A stretch of DNA of 64,000 bases from an uncultured SAR86 cluster bacterium. Its GTDB lineage: Bacteria; Pseudomonadota; Gammaproteobacteria; Magnimaribacterales; AG-339-G14. The position numbers were made by a program, and so were the translations under genes. Location of the stretch: NCBI GenBank assembly GCA_902627595.1, contig CACOJO010000005.1:35844-99843 (forward strand). The letters run 5' to 3'. A model generated the notes under the pieces. The model searched no databases, had not been told where the DNA came from, and saw only the letters and a list, made by a program, of their open reading frames with translations. This document shows positions 19,263-29,316 of the stretch, in pieces (position 1 is the stretch's first letter; each line of letters opens with the position of its first letter).

Positions 19263-19375
19263 TTTTTATCTTTGTAATACCTTCGGAACACATGACTGCC
19301 GACGGCTACAAAGATAAACCACACAAATGAGAACGTAAAGAAGAATACGTTTGCTAAAAATGTAGGGTTTTCCAT
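19259..19375 (-). CDS. Small single-TM protein (38 aa) coupled to glk
   Basis: MENPTFLANVFFFTFSFVWFIFVAVGSHVFRRYYKDKK*; TGA overlaps glk ATG (ATGA). Confidence 0.5.
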   Translation of the reverse strand: MENPTFLANVFFFTFSFVWFIFVAVGSHVFRRYYKDKK

Positions 19376-19456
19376 AAGAAGCGCCCATTTACTCAAAATA
19401 AATTAAGTTTTTAAAGAGGATAGTGATTTTAATTCTAATAATATTACAATGTAAAA

Positions 19457-19894
19457 ATGAAATTTTACCCACCACACTATTTATTGGTTCTCTCATTATG
19501 CATGCTGTTCACTTGGTACTTTGGAAAATCTTCACCACAAAACCTGCCTCTAATTATCTTTGGACTTGGTTTAATTGGACTTGGTTTTTTATTGGCTTTC
19601 AATTCAATATCAAGATTTATAAGAGCGAAGACCGGTGTTGTACCTTTTAGCGAGTCTACTACTTTAATTACAGAGGGTTTTTACAAATACACAAGAAACC
19701 CAATGTATGTTGGTATGAATTCCTTTTTATTAGGATTATTGATAATCCTAAATAATCCAATTAATTTTATCTTTTTAATTATTTTCTTTTTTATCGTAAG
19801 AAATTTATTTGTCATTAAAGAAGAGGTGCAGATGGAAGAGACTTTCGGAGAAGATTATTTAACTTATAAAGGAAAGGTAAGACGCTGGTTGTAA
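19457..19894 (+). CDS. Isoprenylcysteine carboxyl methyltransferase (ICMT)/PEMT-like family membrane protein
   Basis: LITEGFYKYTRNPMYVGM, EEVQMEETFGEDYLTYKGKVRRWL. Confidence 0.88.
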   Translation: MKFYPPHYLLVLSLCMLFTWYFGKSSPQNLPLIIFGLGLIGLGFLLAFNSISRFIRAKTGVVPFSESTTLITEGFYKYTRNPMYVGMNSFLLGLLIILNNPINFIFLIIFFFIVRNLFVIKEEVQMEETFGEDYLTYKGKVRRWL

Positions 19895-19898
19895 AAAT

Positions 19899-21065
19899 CT
19901 AGTTGACTGTTTCTTGAGTTACTATTGTCTTAATTTGAGCACCATCTCCCAGAAAACCACTTAATTCATCAAAGAAGTTATCGGGATCTAGTCCGCATGC
20001 TTCAGGAGCTAATACTCCAAATTTAGTAATCTTTTTCTCAAGTAACATTTTCAATCCGCATGCTAATGGAAAGCCAGTTGCAGCACCCATAGACATATTT
20101 TCCTCAAAACCATCTAGCGTAACAGCAACAATAGTTTCAGTTTCGTTTTTCAAACCCTGAGCCAGTCCATAAACCTCTGGCAAGGAATTTAAAATATCTT
20201 TGGGCTTATTAACCTTATTTCTTTCAAGTTGTTCCAATATATATGCTGCTTGACTCTTTGAAAGCACCTTTATTTCAATGAAGAATCTAATCATTTTGAA
20301 GACAAAAACATTAACTAATTCGTTACCATGCATTAAATTCAAGCTAGTTGAAATATCTGGATAGTGATGAGGGAAAGTTATTGCTTCAGGATGACCGAAA
20401 ATACGTGCTTTAAATTTACCTAACTGAGGATATTGAACATTTACTCTTGTTAAGGGCCTTACCATTTTAAATTTTTTATTCATATAAACTTTAACTTGTC
20501 CTATCATCTGCTCAATACCATGCTCCATTGCAGCATTGGCTCCCGTTTGAGAACTTTCTTCTTCTGGCTTTGCTCCCGAGACATCCCAGCCTGTATAAAC
20601 ATTTGAAACTTTATCCAACTCGTTCATAGCTTTTAAAGCAAGCATATTAGTTATGCCCGGACTGGCTCCTAATCCTAAAATAGCAATCTTGTTTTTTTCC
20701 TCAGCTAATTTATTTAGGGAAAACATTTTTTCAGTTGGCTCCCAATCATCACATATATCCAAATAATGACAATTTTGCTCCAGCGCAATCTCTAATATTG
20801 GGTAAGCAAGCTTAAAAAATGGCCCTGTGAGATTAAGAACTACGTCATTAAGAGCTGTAACTTTTCTAAGATAATCTTTATCTAAAACATTTAGACCTAT
20901 CCCGGTAATTCTGTCATCGTTAAAGGATCTAGCATAATCAGAAGCGGCAGTTTCGTTTATATCGGCGATGGTTATAGAATCAATTCCGCCTATAGAGCTG
21001 ACTGCCGAGGAAGTAAACCTTCCCATGCCACCGCTACCTCCTAAAACCAAAACTTTCATCAACAA
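19899..21065 (-). CDS. Saccharopine dehydrogenase family protein
   Basis: VLVLGGSGGMGRF, VVLNLTGPFFKLAYPILEIALEQNCHYLDICDDWE, LGLGASPGITN. Confidence 0.88.
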   Translation of the reverse strand: MLMKVLVLGGSGGMGRFTSSAVSSIGGIDSITIADINETAASDYARSFNDDRITGIGLNVLDKDYLRKVTALNDVVLNLTGPFFKLAYPILEIALEQNCHYLDICDDWEPTEKMFSLNKLAEEKNKIAILGLGASPGITNMLALKAMNELDKVSNVYTGWDVSGAKPEEESSQTGANAAMEHGIEQMIGQVKVYMNKKFKMVRPLTRVNVQYPQLGKFKARIFGHPEAITFPHHYPDISTSLNLMHGNELVNVFVFKMIRFFIEIKVLSKSQAAYILEQLERNKVNKPKDILNSLPEVYGLAQGLKNETETIVAVTLDGFEENMSMGAATGFPLACGLKMLLEKKITKFGVLAPEACGLDPDNFFDELSGFLGDGAQIKTIVTQETVN

Positions 21066-21159
21066 GTATTAAACATGAGTCAAGGATATTTTCAAAATTT
21101 TTTAAAAATTGATAAATTTAAGGTTAAATTCATCAAGAATATATAAGGGAGAAAACTAC

Positions 21160-22194
21160 ATGACTAATAAAATTACAGAAGACCCAAGAATAGATCCAAG
21201 AATCAAAGAACAATGGAAAGATATAAACTTTCCTGAGGTATTGGTTGAAAGCACTTCTAGAGAAGAAATGCTTGCTAAGGTAAATACTGAAGAGGGACAA
21301 GTGGAACTCATGATGTATGAAGCTGTTTTTAACGATCCTAGGTTAGATGATGCAATCTCATCGGATGGACTAAAAAATGAAACCATTGAAATCGAGTCAC
21401 AGCCAGACGGTAATAAAATAAAACTTTTAAATATTCGTCCTGACAACGAGGATATTCTCCCTTGTGTTTATTACATTCATGGCGGCGGTATGGAGATTGG
21501 TTCTTGTTTTTACAAACTATACCAAGCCTTCGGCAGATTGATTGCTCATCAAAATGTTTCAGTAATCATGGTAGATTTTAGGAATGCCAGAGTGCCGTCA
21601 TCGGTTCCAGAAGTAGCACCTTTCCCGGCAGGGTTAAATGATTGTGTTTCAGGTTTTGATTACATCAAAACAAATGCTAAAAAACTCTATATCGATCCAG
21701 GAAGAATTGTCATTTCAGGAGAAAGTGGCGGCGGAAATTTAACTCTTGCGACGGGAATGAAATTATCTCAAGCAGGCAGATCTACTGAAGTTAAAGGTCT
21801 TTATGCTTTGTGTCCTTACATAGCAGGAATTTGGCCATTACCTGAAAATCCTTCTTCTACAGAAAATAATGGCATCATGCTTGATTTACATAATGATCAT
21901 GGCGCTGTGGTTTATGGAATTGAAGAATGGGAAAAGCGCAATCCTCTCGCCTGGCCAGGTTTTGCTAAAGAGGAAGATGTAAAGGATCTACCCAAAACTT
22001 TTATAAGCGTTAACGAGTGTGATCCTTTAAGAGATGAGGGTATAAACTTTTACAGATTGCTCAGAAGGGCGAACGTTGAAGCTCAGTGCAGAGTATTATC
22101 TGGAACCATTCATGGAACAGATACCATGGTTCTATCTTGTCCAGAAGTTAGCTTGGAAACGGCAAGAAGTATTGCTGCCTTTACTGGAGATTAA
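21160..22194 (+). CDS. Alpha/beta hydrolase (HSL-like lipase/esterase)
   Basis: YYIHGGGMEIGS, ISGESGGGNL, NECDPLRDEG; start refined to ATG 21160 after SD aaggga. Confidence 0.87.
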   Translation: MTNKITEDPRIDPRIKEQWKDINFPEVLVESTSREEMLAKVNTEEGQVELMMYEAVFNDPRLDDAISSDGLKNETIEIESQPDGNKIKLLNIRPDNEDILPCVYYIHGGGMEIGSCFYKLYQAFGRLIAHQNVSVIMVDFRNARVPSSVPEVAPFPAGLNDCVSGFDYIKTNAKKLYIDPGRIVISGESGGGNLTLATGMKLSQAGRSTEVKGLYALCPYIAGIWPLPENPSSTENNGIMLDLHNDHGAVVYGIEEWEKRNPLAWPGFAKEEDVKDLPKTFISVNECDPLRDEGINFYRLLRRANVEAQCRVLSGTIHGTDTMVLSCPEVSLETARSIAAFTGD

Positions 22195-22773
22195 TTAAAA
22201 AACATTAACTAGCCAGATAAGTAGATAGTGCCCTATGAATCCATAGAGGCTGATTGCAATAATTGGTTTGTTGGAAAGCCCATTTTCTTTATTAAATAAA
22301 ACCGCATATACAAAAAGCGGAATATAGAAGAACAAGGAGCTTATCATTCCTGGACTAAAAATATTTTGTGCTGTTGAAATGCCAATGTGAAAGCTTGCGT
22401 TTGCCATGGTGAGAGCATTGTTAAAAAGAAAAAATATACCAAAAACTTTTTCTGATCTTGCTTTAGATATCATCAAAGCTGGCAATAGAATGACGTAAGG
22501 CATTAAGTTTATTAAAGCAACTTCCATTGGTGAAATATCCATTGCATTTCTATATGCCCAATTTAAAAAATGGTAGTAATCGCCAAATAAAAGAGGAGAT
22601 AAAACGTACTCTTCAAGCTGATGGGTAGAAAGCGCTAACAAAGGTAAAAGGGCAAGAAGATACTTACTCTTAGCTCGATAAAGATAAATACAAATTCCAA
22701 AAAAAATGAGAAAAGAAATTGTAAAAAAGTTTTGCATCAGCAAAACCAGAGGCGCATTAAACGTTGGACTCAT
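22195..22773 (-). CDS. HXXEE-domain membrane protein
   Basis: STHQLEEYV motif; likely start at ATG 22773 overlapping upstream TAA (TAATG) rather than 22815. Confidence 0.75.
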   Translation of the reverse strand: MSPTFNAPLVLLMQNFFTISFLIFFGICIYLYRAKSKYLLALLPLLALSTHQLEEYVLSPLLFGDYYHFLNWAYRNAMDISPMEVALINLMPYVILLPALMISKARSEKVFGIFFLFNNALTMANASFHIGISTAQNIFSPGMISSLFFYIPLFVYAVLFNKENGLSNKPIIAISLYGFIGHYLLIWLVNVF

Positions 22774-23720
22774 TAGGCCACAATACCCCAAAGTCTCGTC
22801 ATAAACCAAAAACAACCCATACCACCAATTCCATAAGTTACGAGACTTCGAAATAGTTTTTTAAAATCGACTTTATCAAGTAAGAAAATAATTATTCCTA
22901 CAAGAGGAATAATCATCAGCTGACCAATTTCAATTCCAATATTGAAGAACAATAAAGATAGGAAAAGTTGATCATTAGCAATTCCAATCTCAGACAACGC
23001 GCCAGCAAAACCAAATCCATGTAAGAGGCCAAAGCCAAAAGCCATTAACCATGGTCTTTTTATTTCAGTCTCTGCTTTAGTAAGTTCGTATGCCAAATAT
23101 ATTATTGTCAAAGCAATCAGCGCCTCAGTACTTGCAGAAGGAAGTTTAAAAATTCCTAAGACAGAGATTGCTAAAGTAATACTATGCGCCAAAGTAAATG
23201 CTGTTATTGTTTTTAACAATGGAATAAATCCTGAAATCAAAAAAATCAAACCCAGAACAAATACAATGTGATCAAGTCCGCCGAGTAGGTGTTCCACTCC
23301 CAGGTAAAAATAACCAGTTGGATAAACTTGTTCACTTTCAGGAATAACAATTTCTGGTGCTTTGAGATTCATCAAACCTTCAAATCTCTCACCATCAAAA
23401 TGATTTACGGTCACCAAGGCATCGTTCAGGATGCTTAATCCACTGACTTGTATCGCTTTTCCCCTAAGTGATTCAGTACATTTCAAGTTGATTTTTTTGG
23501 AAATGTATTTGCCTTGACGAAAAGGAAGTTCTTCTTCTATTTCACAAATTTCAGGGAAAGTTAGTTCTGGAGAAGTCCCAAGATTCTTTATTGGCGTCAT
23601 CCAAAGCGCTTCGTATTCAAGCTCTTTGGTTTCTTCAATTAACAAATGAGCTGGATTAAATTCATGAGCAAAAAAAAATGAAGAAAAAAAGATAAATAAA
23701 GAAACTAATACTTTAGTCAT
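22773..23720 (-). CDS. HupE/UreJ family membrane protein
   Basis: HLLGGLDHIVFVLGL, TAFTLAHSITLAI, FGLLHGFGFAGAL. Confidence 0.85.
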   Translation of the reverse strand: MTKVLVSLFIFFSSFFFAHEFNPAHLLIEETKELEYEALWMTPIKNLGTSPELTFPEICEIEEELPFRQGKYISKKINLKCTESLRGKAIQVSGLSILNDALVTVNHFDGERFEGLMNLKAPEIVIPESEQVYPTGYFYLGVEHLLGGLDHIVFVLGLIFLISGFIPLLKTITAFTLAHSITLAISVLGIFKLPSASTEALIALTIIYLAYELTKAETEIKRPWLMAFGFGLLHGFGFAGALSEIGIANDQLFLSLLFFNIGIEIGQLMIIPLVGIIIFLLDKVDFKKLFRSLVTYGIGGMGCFWFMTRLWGIVA

Positions 23721-24513
23721 TAAAAATATATTTAGGATTTATGATTACTTGATATTTATCCCTTAATTCAACTAAGTAAGAGTCTAAAGTTTTTTGTTTT
23801 TCTTCTAAATAAAAATCAACTTCTACCTTTTCTTTAACTTGACTTAGGTTTGGGGTAACGCTTTCAACTTTATTAAGTAATTTAACCAAATGGAAGCCAT
23901 ATGCCGACTCAACTGGACCAATCCAACTATCAAAAACGAGTTCATCAAAAATTTTAGTAAATTGATTGCCAAAATCTCTTTGTATTTCAAATCTAGATTT
24001 CTCTACAAAATTTTTTCCCAACATAAAAGGGTCGCTTTTGGGCAAAGAGTCTTCCTTAAAATTCTTTGAAGCTTCTTCTGCTCTTTGTTTGCCATTTCTC
24101 TCTGAAGAAAAGTAAAGATGGGTAAAAGTAAATCTTTCGGGAAAAATATATGACTCTATATTTTTTTCAAAAAATGCCTGTAGTTCTTCTAATTTTGGAG
24201 GGGCAATCGAAGTTTCTTCTCTTAAAAATGATATTTTTTGGGCAAGTCGTCTTTTAATTATACGATCTTCTAGGTCGAGGTTTAATCTCAAAGCCTCTCG
24301 ATATAAGATTTCTTCTTTGATTACATCATCAATAATGTTCTTAACATCCGCATTGTTAGGCGATCGACCAACTTGTAATTCCCAAGCATATATCAGGCTT
24401 TCAATTTCTTGATCGGAGATAAAAATATTTAACTCGTCTTGATCATAATTAAATATCAAGTCCATTAATAAAATGAGAATACCTATTCCAAAAAAAGCTA
24501 ATATTTTTCTCAT
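23713..24513 (-). CDS. Parvulin-like peptidyl-prolyl cis-trans isomerase
   Basis: IIDDVIKEEILYREALRLNLD, FTFTHLYFSSERNG, GPVESAYGFHLVKL. Confidence 0.82.
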   Translation of the reverse strand: MRKILAFFGIGILILLMDLIFNYDQDELNIFISDQEIESLIYAWELQVGRSPNNADVKNIIDDVIKEEILYREALRLNLDLEDRIIKRRLAQKISFLREETSIAPPKLEELQAFFEKNIESYIFPERFTFTHLYFSSERNGKQRAEEASKNFKEDSLPKSDPFMLGKNFVEKSRFEIQRDFGNQFTKIFDELVFDSWIGPVESAYGFHLVKLLNKVESVTPNLSQVKEKVEVDFYLEEKQKTLDSYLVELRDKYQVIINPKYIFND

Positions 24514-24528
24514 TTTATGAATTTGAAA

Positions 24529-25977
24529 TTATTGAAGATTTGGCGGTATTTTGAATCCGCCTCTTAAATCTCTGACGATTTTAGCAACTTCAATACAAGT
24601 TTTATCTTCAAGATAAGGACCAGTAATTTGCATACCTATAGGTAGATTTTTAGAGGACATGCCAATTGGAACATTTGTGCTAGGCAATCCAGCAGAAACC
24701 GCAGGACCAGCCCATAAAGTTGCTCTGAGGTATTCATCTTCCTTTCCATTGATTGTCAGTTTCCTTTCATGAACTGGATTATGATTGTGCTTAAATGCTG
24801 GAGTAATTGCGGTAGGGCATAAAATTACATCATATTTTTTAAAGAATTCTCTCCACTTTTGACGCATATTTTGTCTCATAGCATTTACCACAACCCAGTC
24901 TGCATGTTTCAAAACAGATCCTCTGGCAACCTTGGCAAGTTCCGACATATCATTTGGATCTAAACCTTCATTTAGCTTAGCTAAAGTTTCAAAAGTTTCT
25001 TGTGGTGAGCCAGCTAGCATAAGAGGATTCAAAAGTTGACTATAAATTTTATCAATTTCTTTAAAACTCACAGGTAGGTCAGCTGTTTCAACATGAGCAC
25101 CAGCATGTTTTAAATCATCTGCTGTTTGTTTTATTAAATTTGCTATTTCATCATCTACTTCAGCATATGGTTCGTCAGGCCAGACTGCAATTTTTAATTC
25201 TTCGATCTTTTTCGACCTAGCTTTTGGCAATTTAATCTTCCAAGCTAGACTATCCTGTTCTTGCGCTGCGACTAATACATCTAATGCAATTTCCAAGTCT
25301 TCGGGAGATCTTGAAAGAGGTCCTGCTACCGACAAACCATTGCCGGTTAATATAGAACCCGGGGGAGGCGGCATATGACCTACTTCAGAAATGATGTTGT
25401 AACTTGGCTTGTGCCCAAAAAGACCACAGAAATGGGCAGGAACTCTTATGGATCCACCTATATCAGAACCTAGCTCTAAAGGCGTCATACCTGAAGCCAA
25501 AGCTGCCGCAGAGCCTCCAGAAGACCCGCCAGGAGTTCTTTCCAAATCCCAAGGATTATTTGTAGTGCCATAAATCTTATTAAAACTCTGTAAATCTGAA
25601 GAAAGAAAGGGAACATTTGTTTTACCGAAAATTATTGCTCCAGCATCAATTAATCTTTGAACTGCCTCTGCATTTCTTTTAGGAATATTGTCTTGCCAAG
25701 CAGGATTCCCACCAGTCGAAACAATGCCTTCCACCTCAAAAGCATCTTTAATGGTCATGGGCAATCCATGTAAAGGACCCAGCTTAGATTTTGAAGTAAT
25801 TTTTTTGTCTGCTTCTTTTGCTTTTTCTAAAGCTCTTTCAGCATCTAATGCAACTATCGCATTAATTTTAGGATTTACCGATTCGACCTGAATTAAAAAA
25901 GACTCTAGAACTTCCTGAGAAGAAACTTCTTTTCTTTTAATTTTTTCAAGAATTTCATGAGCATTATCAAAAATCAT
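24529..25977 (-). CDS. Amidase (amidase signature family)
   Basis: GLPMTIKDAFEVEG, NPWDLERTPGGSSGGSAAALASGMTPLELGSDIGGSIRVPAHFCG. Confidence 0.93.
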   Translation of the reverse strand: MIFDNAHEILEKIKRKEVSSQEVLESFLIQVESVNPKINAIVALDAERALEKAKEADKKITSKSKLGPLHGLPMTIKDAFEVEGIVSTGGNPAWQDNIPKRNAEAVQRLIDAGAIIFGKTNVPFLSSDLQSFNKIYGTTNNPWDLERTPGGSSGGSAAALASGMTPLELGSDIGGSIRVPAHFCGLFGHKPSYNIISEVGHMPPPPGSILTGNGLSVAGPLSRSPEDLEIALDVLVAAQEQDSLAWKIKLPKARSKKIEELKIAVWPDEPYAEVDDEIANLIKQTADDLKHAGAHVETADLPVSFKEIDKIYSQLLNPLMLAGSPQETFETLAKLNEGLDPNDMSELAKVARGSVLKHADWVVVNAMRQNMRQKWREFFKKYDVILCPTAITPAFKHNHNPVHERKLTINGKEDEYLRATLWAGPAVSAGLPSTNVPIGMSSKNLPIGMQITGPYLEDKTCIEVAKIVRDLRGGFKIPPNLQ

Positions 25978-26003
25978 TATGCCAATTAATTCTCTGTTTA
26001 ATA

Positions 26004-28112
26004 TTAGTTAGTACTTACAGGCTCTTCAGTTTCTTGAACACTGTCCATAATACTTCTGATTGTAAAAACACCGCCAGGGTTTGGAACGTTTGGAATGTAC
26101 CATATCGGACTAGACCAAGCTCGTTCTTGAAAAGTTTTTGGTAAGTCCTCTCTAGGTTTTAACCCAGCTTTAATCGCGTCCCAAGTAGTCCATGGGCAAC
26201 TAGGATTTTCCAAAACTCTTACGTAGTAAAAAGCTTTTTCATTTTTATTGAAGTCAGGATCTGTCCAAACAGCTTTCAGTTCAGCCGATCCAACATCATT
26301 AGATATTTCGCATGTTTCAGTATTTACTGTAGCGCCATTATCAGGACATCTATTTGTAATCGGATTGACTTTAGCTCCATTGGAACAAACTACGTCATAG
26401 ACAATTTCTTTTGGCTCAGCGTCAAATTGATTAATCGTACCTTTGATAATTTGAACTCTTTGAAGGGGCGCTCCATTTTTTGCTCTTTGTGCCCAAACGA
26501 AAAAGTTTGGCGCATTGCTGCCCTTAGATACCAAATCAGAACCCATAGGAACTCCGTTTCGATAAGCCTCGCTTATAATGTTCTCACTATTAAGATCTAG
26601 CTCATCCATACGATAGCCACCAAAGAAACGAACTGAAATCCTATTCCCACTAGTAGCAAAAGTTTCTTTTCTTCGTAAGGCACTGAAAATAGACTCTCGA
26701 GTATTTTCTTCAGCCCAAACAGCAGCTAAGCCTGAAGCACCCCATTGAGTAAATCCTGACTCTAAATAACTTCCTTCTTGGCCTTCGTAAATTTCAATTG
26801 GCAAGCCGGTATCACCAAAATTACTCTGACGTCCTAAAATCGTTTGTTGATAATCAGTTACTGGTACCGAACCTCTACCTTCAGGAGTTGCATCAATGAT
26901 TCCTATTTTTGACCAAAAATCAGACTCATCATATGATGAAGCTCCAGTATGAGTGTCGGATGAACCAATTAAACCAAATTTATATGGATTTCCCCGATTT
27001 TCCCACTCAAGGACCATACCTCTAAAAAAAGCATCTCTTACATAACCACCCGAAGGTAAAGAGTAAGTCCTAGGAAAACTTCCTACTCTAGAATTCATGA
27101 TGCCAAAATCTGCCCATTCATCGTTAGGAGATAAAAGAGGATGGGTGTCACTAGTGCCCTTAACCTGAGTCATTTCGACAATGGGTTCGTTCCTCATTCG
27201 TAATGCAGAATATTCTTTATCAATAGGTGAACCGTCAAATTGCTCTACTTCAAACATTTGTCCATTTGAGCCATTTGAATTATGCGGCATTGCAATAGAG
27301 TCTATGCCTTTATCTCTGAGCTTATCCATCCAGACCCATAAATCTTCTGGATTTATAGAGTCGATTCTAGTCCATGGTCTTTCAGGCGCTTTAGATCCTT
27401 CAAAGATTACATTCCTGTGTAAATTACCATTTTCAACGTCCGTAGAAGTTGTAAATTCATATCCAATGAAGGTTGTAAAATTACCAGGATCATTATGTTC
27501 GTTAGCGGCTCTTGCTACATCTGCCCAAGATGATTTATGTGTTTCATCATCAAAAGATTGGATGGCTAATGAAATGTGATTGGATAAAAAAGCTTGCAGA
27601 AATTTAGGATGGTACCAAGGATAAGGATTTGCAATTGCTTCAACGGCACCTCTGAAGCTACCAAGTCGAAAAGCAGAAGACTCTAAAGTTTGATTTTCAG
27701 GAGCATTAATATTGTGGTAAATCTCTGCCCCAGGAAGAGTGGAGGCATAAGTTGAAGTATCAGCCCAAGCTTGGATCATTCCAAGAAAAAAACCATGATC
27801 GGTAACAGCGTAAAAATCTAAAGGCTCTCTAAGTTTCATATCAAAACCCAAAGCATGCTTAATTGTCTCGCCTTTGGCATATCTGTACGCATCATCTGGA
27901 GATGCAGTTGTTCCGAAAACATAAGCATCGAACGAATATCTTGTATGAACGTGAAGGTCACCAAAGTAGGCATTTCTTAATTCGTTAAAGTCTTTGCTAG
28001 GACTAGGCGCAGGTTTATCTGCAATAGAAAAATCTACTACTTCCAATGAAGTATCTGTACATCCGATAAAAATTAACGACGTGAAAATTAAAGCGCTGAT
28101 ATTTTTTTTCAT
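26004..28112 (-). CDS. DUF3604 domain-containing lipoprotein (PHP-like)
   Basis: AYFGDLHVHTRYSFDAY, FYAVTDHG, FGLIGSSDTHTG. Confidence 0.88.
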   Translation of the reverse strand: MKKNISALIFTSLIFIGCTDTSLEVVDFSIADKPAPSPSKDFNELRNAYFGDLHVHTRYSFDAYVFGTTASPDDAYRYAKGETIKHALGFDMKLREPLDFYAVTDHGFFLGMIQAWADTSTYASTLPGAEIYHNINAPENQTLESSAFRLGSFRGAVEAIANPYPWYHPKFLQAFLSNHISLAIQSFDDETHKSSWADVARAANEHNDPGNFTTFIGYEFTTSTDVENGNLHRNVIFEGSKAPERPWTRIDSINPEDLWVWMDKLRDKGIDSIAMPHNSNGSNGQMFEVEQFDGSPIDKEYSALRMRNEPIVEMTQVKGTSDTHPLLSPNDEWADFGIMNSRVGSFPRTYSLPSGGYVRDAFFRGMVLEWENRGNPYKFGLIGSSDTHTGASSYDESDFWSKIGIIDATPEGRGSVPVTDYQQTILGRQSNFGDTGLPIEIYEGQEGSYLESGFTQWGASGLAAVWAEENTRESIFSALRRKETFATSGNRISVRFFGGYRMDELDLNSENIISEAYRNGVPMGSDLVSKGSNAPNFFVWAQRAKNGAPLQRVQIIKGTINQFDAEPKEIVYDVVCSNGAKVNPITNRCPDNGATVNTETCEISNDVGSAELKAVWTDPDFNKNEKAFYYVRVLENPSCPWTTWDAIKAGLKPREDLPKTFQERAWSSPIWYIPNVPNPGGVFTIRSIMDSVQETEEPVSTN

Positions 28113-28161
28113 TTCTCTCCCCTCAACTGATATTTATCTTAATGCAATCAAAGTAAAACTT

Positions 28162-29220
28162 CTAATTTAAATCCGAGAGGATTATTTCCTCTGTACTTGC
28201 AGGCAAGACCACGAAAGTTCCATCTCTGGACAAGGTCCAATCTGTTCTTATCTCATCAACTCCTCTTACAAAAACATTTTCCATGATTCCGTTTCGTGGA
28301 GCGGGAGTAAGGTGATAAAAAATTAGGTGTCCAACATTTGCCATATTTGCTAGCTTAGCCGCCTCCACTGGCGTCATGTGATAAGTCTTTATGTCTTCAA
28401 GTACTTTTGCTAAGGGTTGATTAGGATTTCGTTCTAAAATTGCTTCCTGCATTATATTTATGATGTGGTTGGCTTGAGCTTCAGCAATCAAAACATCAGC
28501 ATTTTTAGAATTAAGAGCTATATTTTCATCGTAAGAAGAATCTCCTGTTATGACTAAGGATCTTCCTTTGTAATCAAAACGATAACCAAGGGCAGGCTCG
28601 ATTGGCTCATGTGTCACTTTGAAGGCCGTAATTTTCAAACCGTTTTCGTCATAAATGACTGGATTGTCTAGATTGACAATGGTTGTATCAAAGCCGACTG
28701 ACTTAAGTGGCGCGAGCGCCTCACCGTGATGTTCATTTCTGAATCCATAGTCTAATTTGTATGCCATTTCGAAGCCTGCGGTAACGATATCCGTGCCTTC
28801 AGGACCATAGACAGGAAGTGCCTGTGGACGACCTGGCAACCAAGTTCCTAAATGAAGGTCAGCTAAGTCTGAAATATGATCAGAGTGGAGGTGAGTGAAT
28901 AAAACTGCTTTAACTTGATTTATTGGAACGCTGTATTTTCCTAAATTAACGGCTGCGCCATCTCCAATATCAACGATAAAAATATCTTCTCCTGCTTTTA
29001 CAGCAACACAAGTTTGTGCTCTTCCAGGAGATGGTAAAGGCGATCTAGAACCACAAATAAGAGCACTTAGCGCATCTTCATCAGGAAAGGGACTATCAGC
29101 TGCAGCTAAATTTGAGACTGCTGTTCTTATAACCAAATCTTGTACAAAAGGGATTCTTAAAGAAATAAAAACAATTGCAAAGAGGACAGCAATGACTCCT
29201 AAAATTTTCAAAATTCTCAT
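28162..29220 (-). CDS. MBL-fold metallo-hydrolase (secreted/anchored)
   Basis: VLFTHLHSDHISDLADL, VITGDSSYDEN, HMTPVEAA. Confidence 0.9.
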   Translation of the reverse strand: MRILKILGVIAVLFAIVFISLRIPFVQDLVIRTAVSNLAAADSPFPDEDALSALICGSRSPLPSPGRAQTCVAVKAGEDIFIVDIGDGAAVNLGKYSVPINQVKAVLFTHLHSDHISDLADLHLGTWLPGRPQALPVYGPEGTDIVTAGFEMAYKLDYGFRNEHHGEALAPLKSVGFDTTIVNLDNPVIYDENGLKITAFKVTHEPIEPALGYRFDYKGRSLVITGDSSYDENIALNSKNADVLIAEAQANHIINIMQEAILERNPNQPLAKVLEDIKTYHMTPVEAAKLANMANVGHLIFYHLTPAPRNGIMENVFVRGVDEIRTDWTLSRDGTFVVLPASTEEIILSDLN

Positions 29221-29316
29221 AAATGCTCCATACTTAGGTTTGGTGAATATACTTAAATAATCTAACTATTGACAGTAGACATGTCAAAATATATTTTATA
29301 ATTTTTAAGAAATTCA

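Noticed and set aside
27181-27579. 132-aa plus-strand ORF inside DUF3604 gene
   Set aside because: Shadow ORF of a long, well-supported minus-strand gene.
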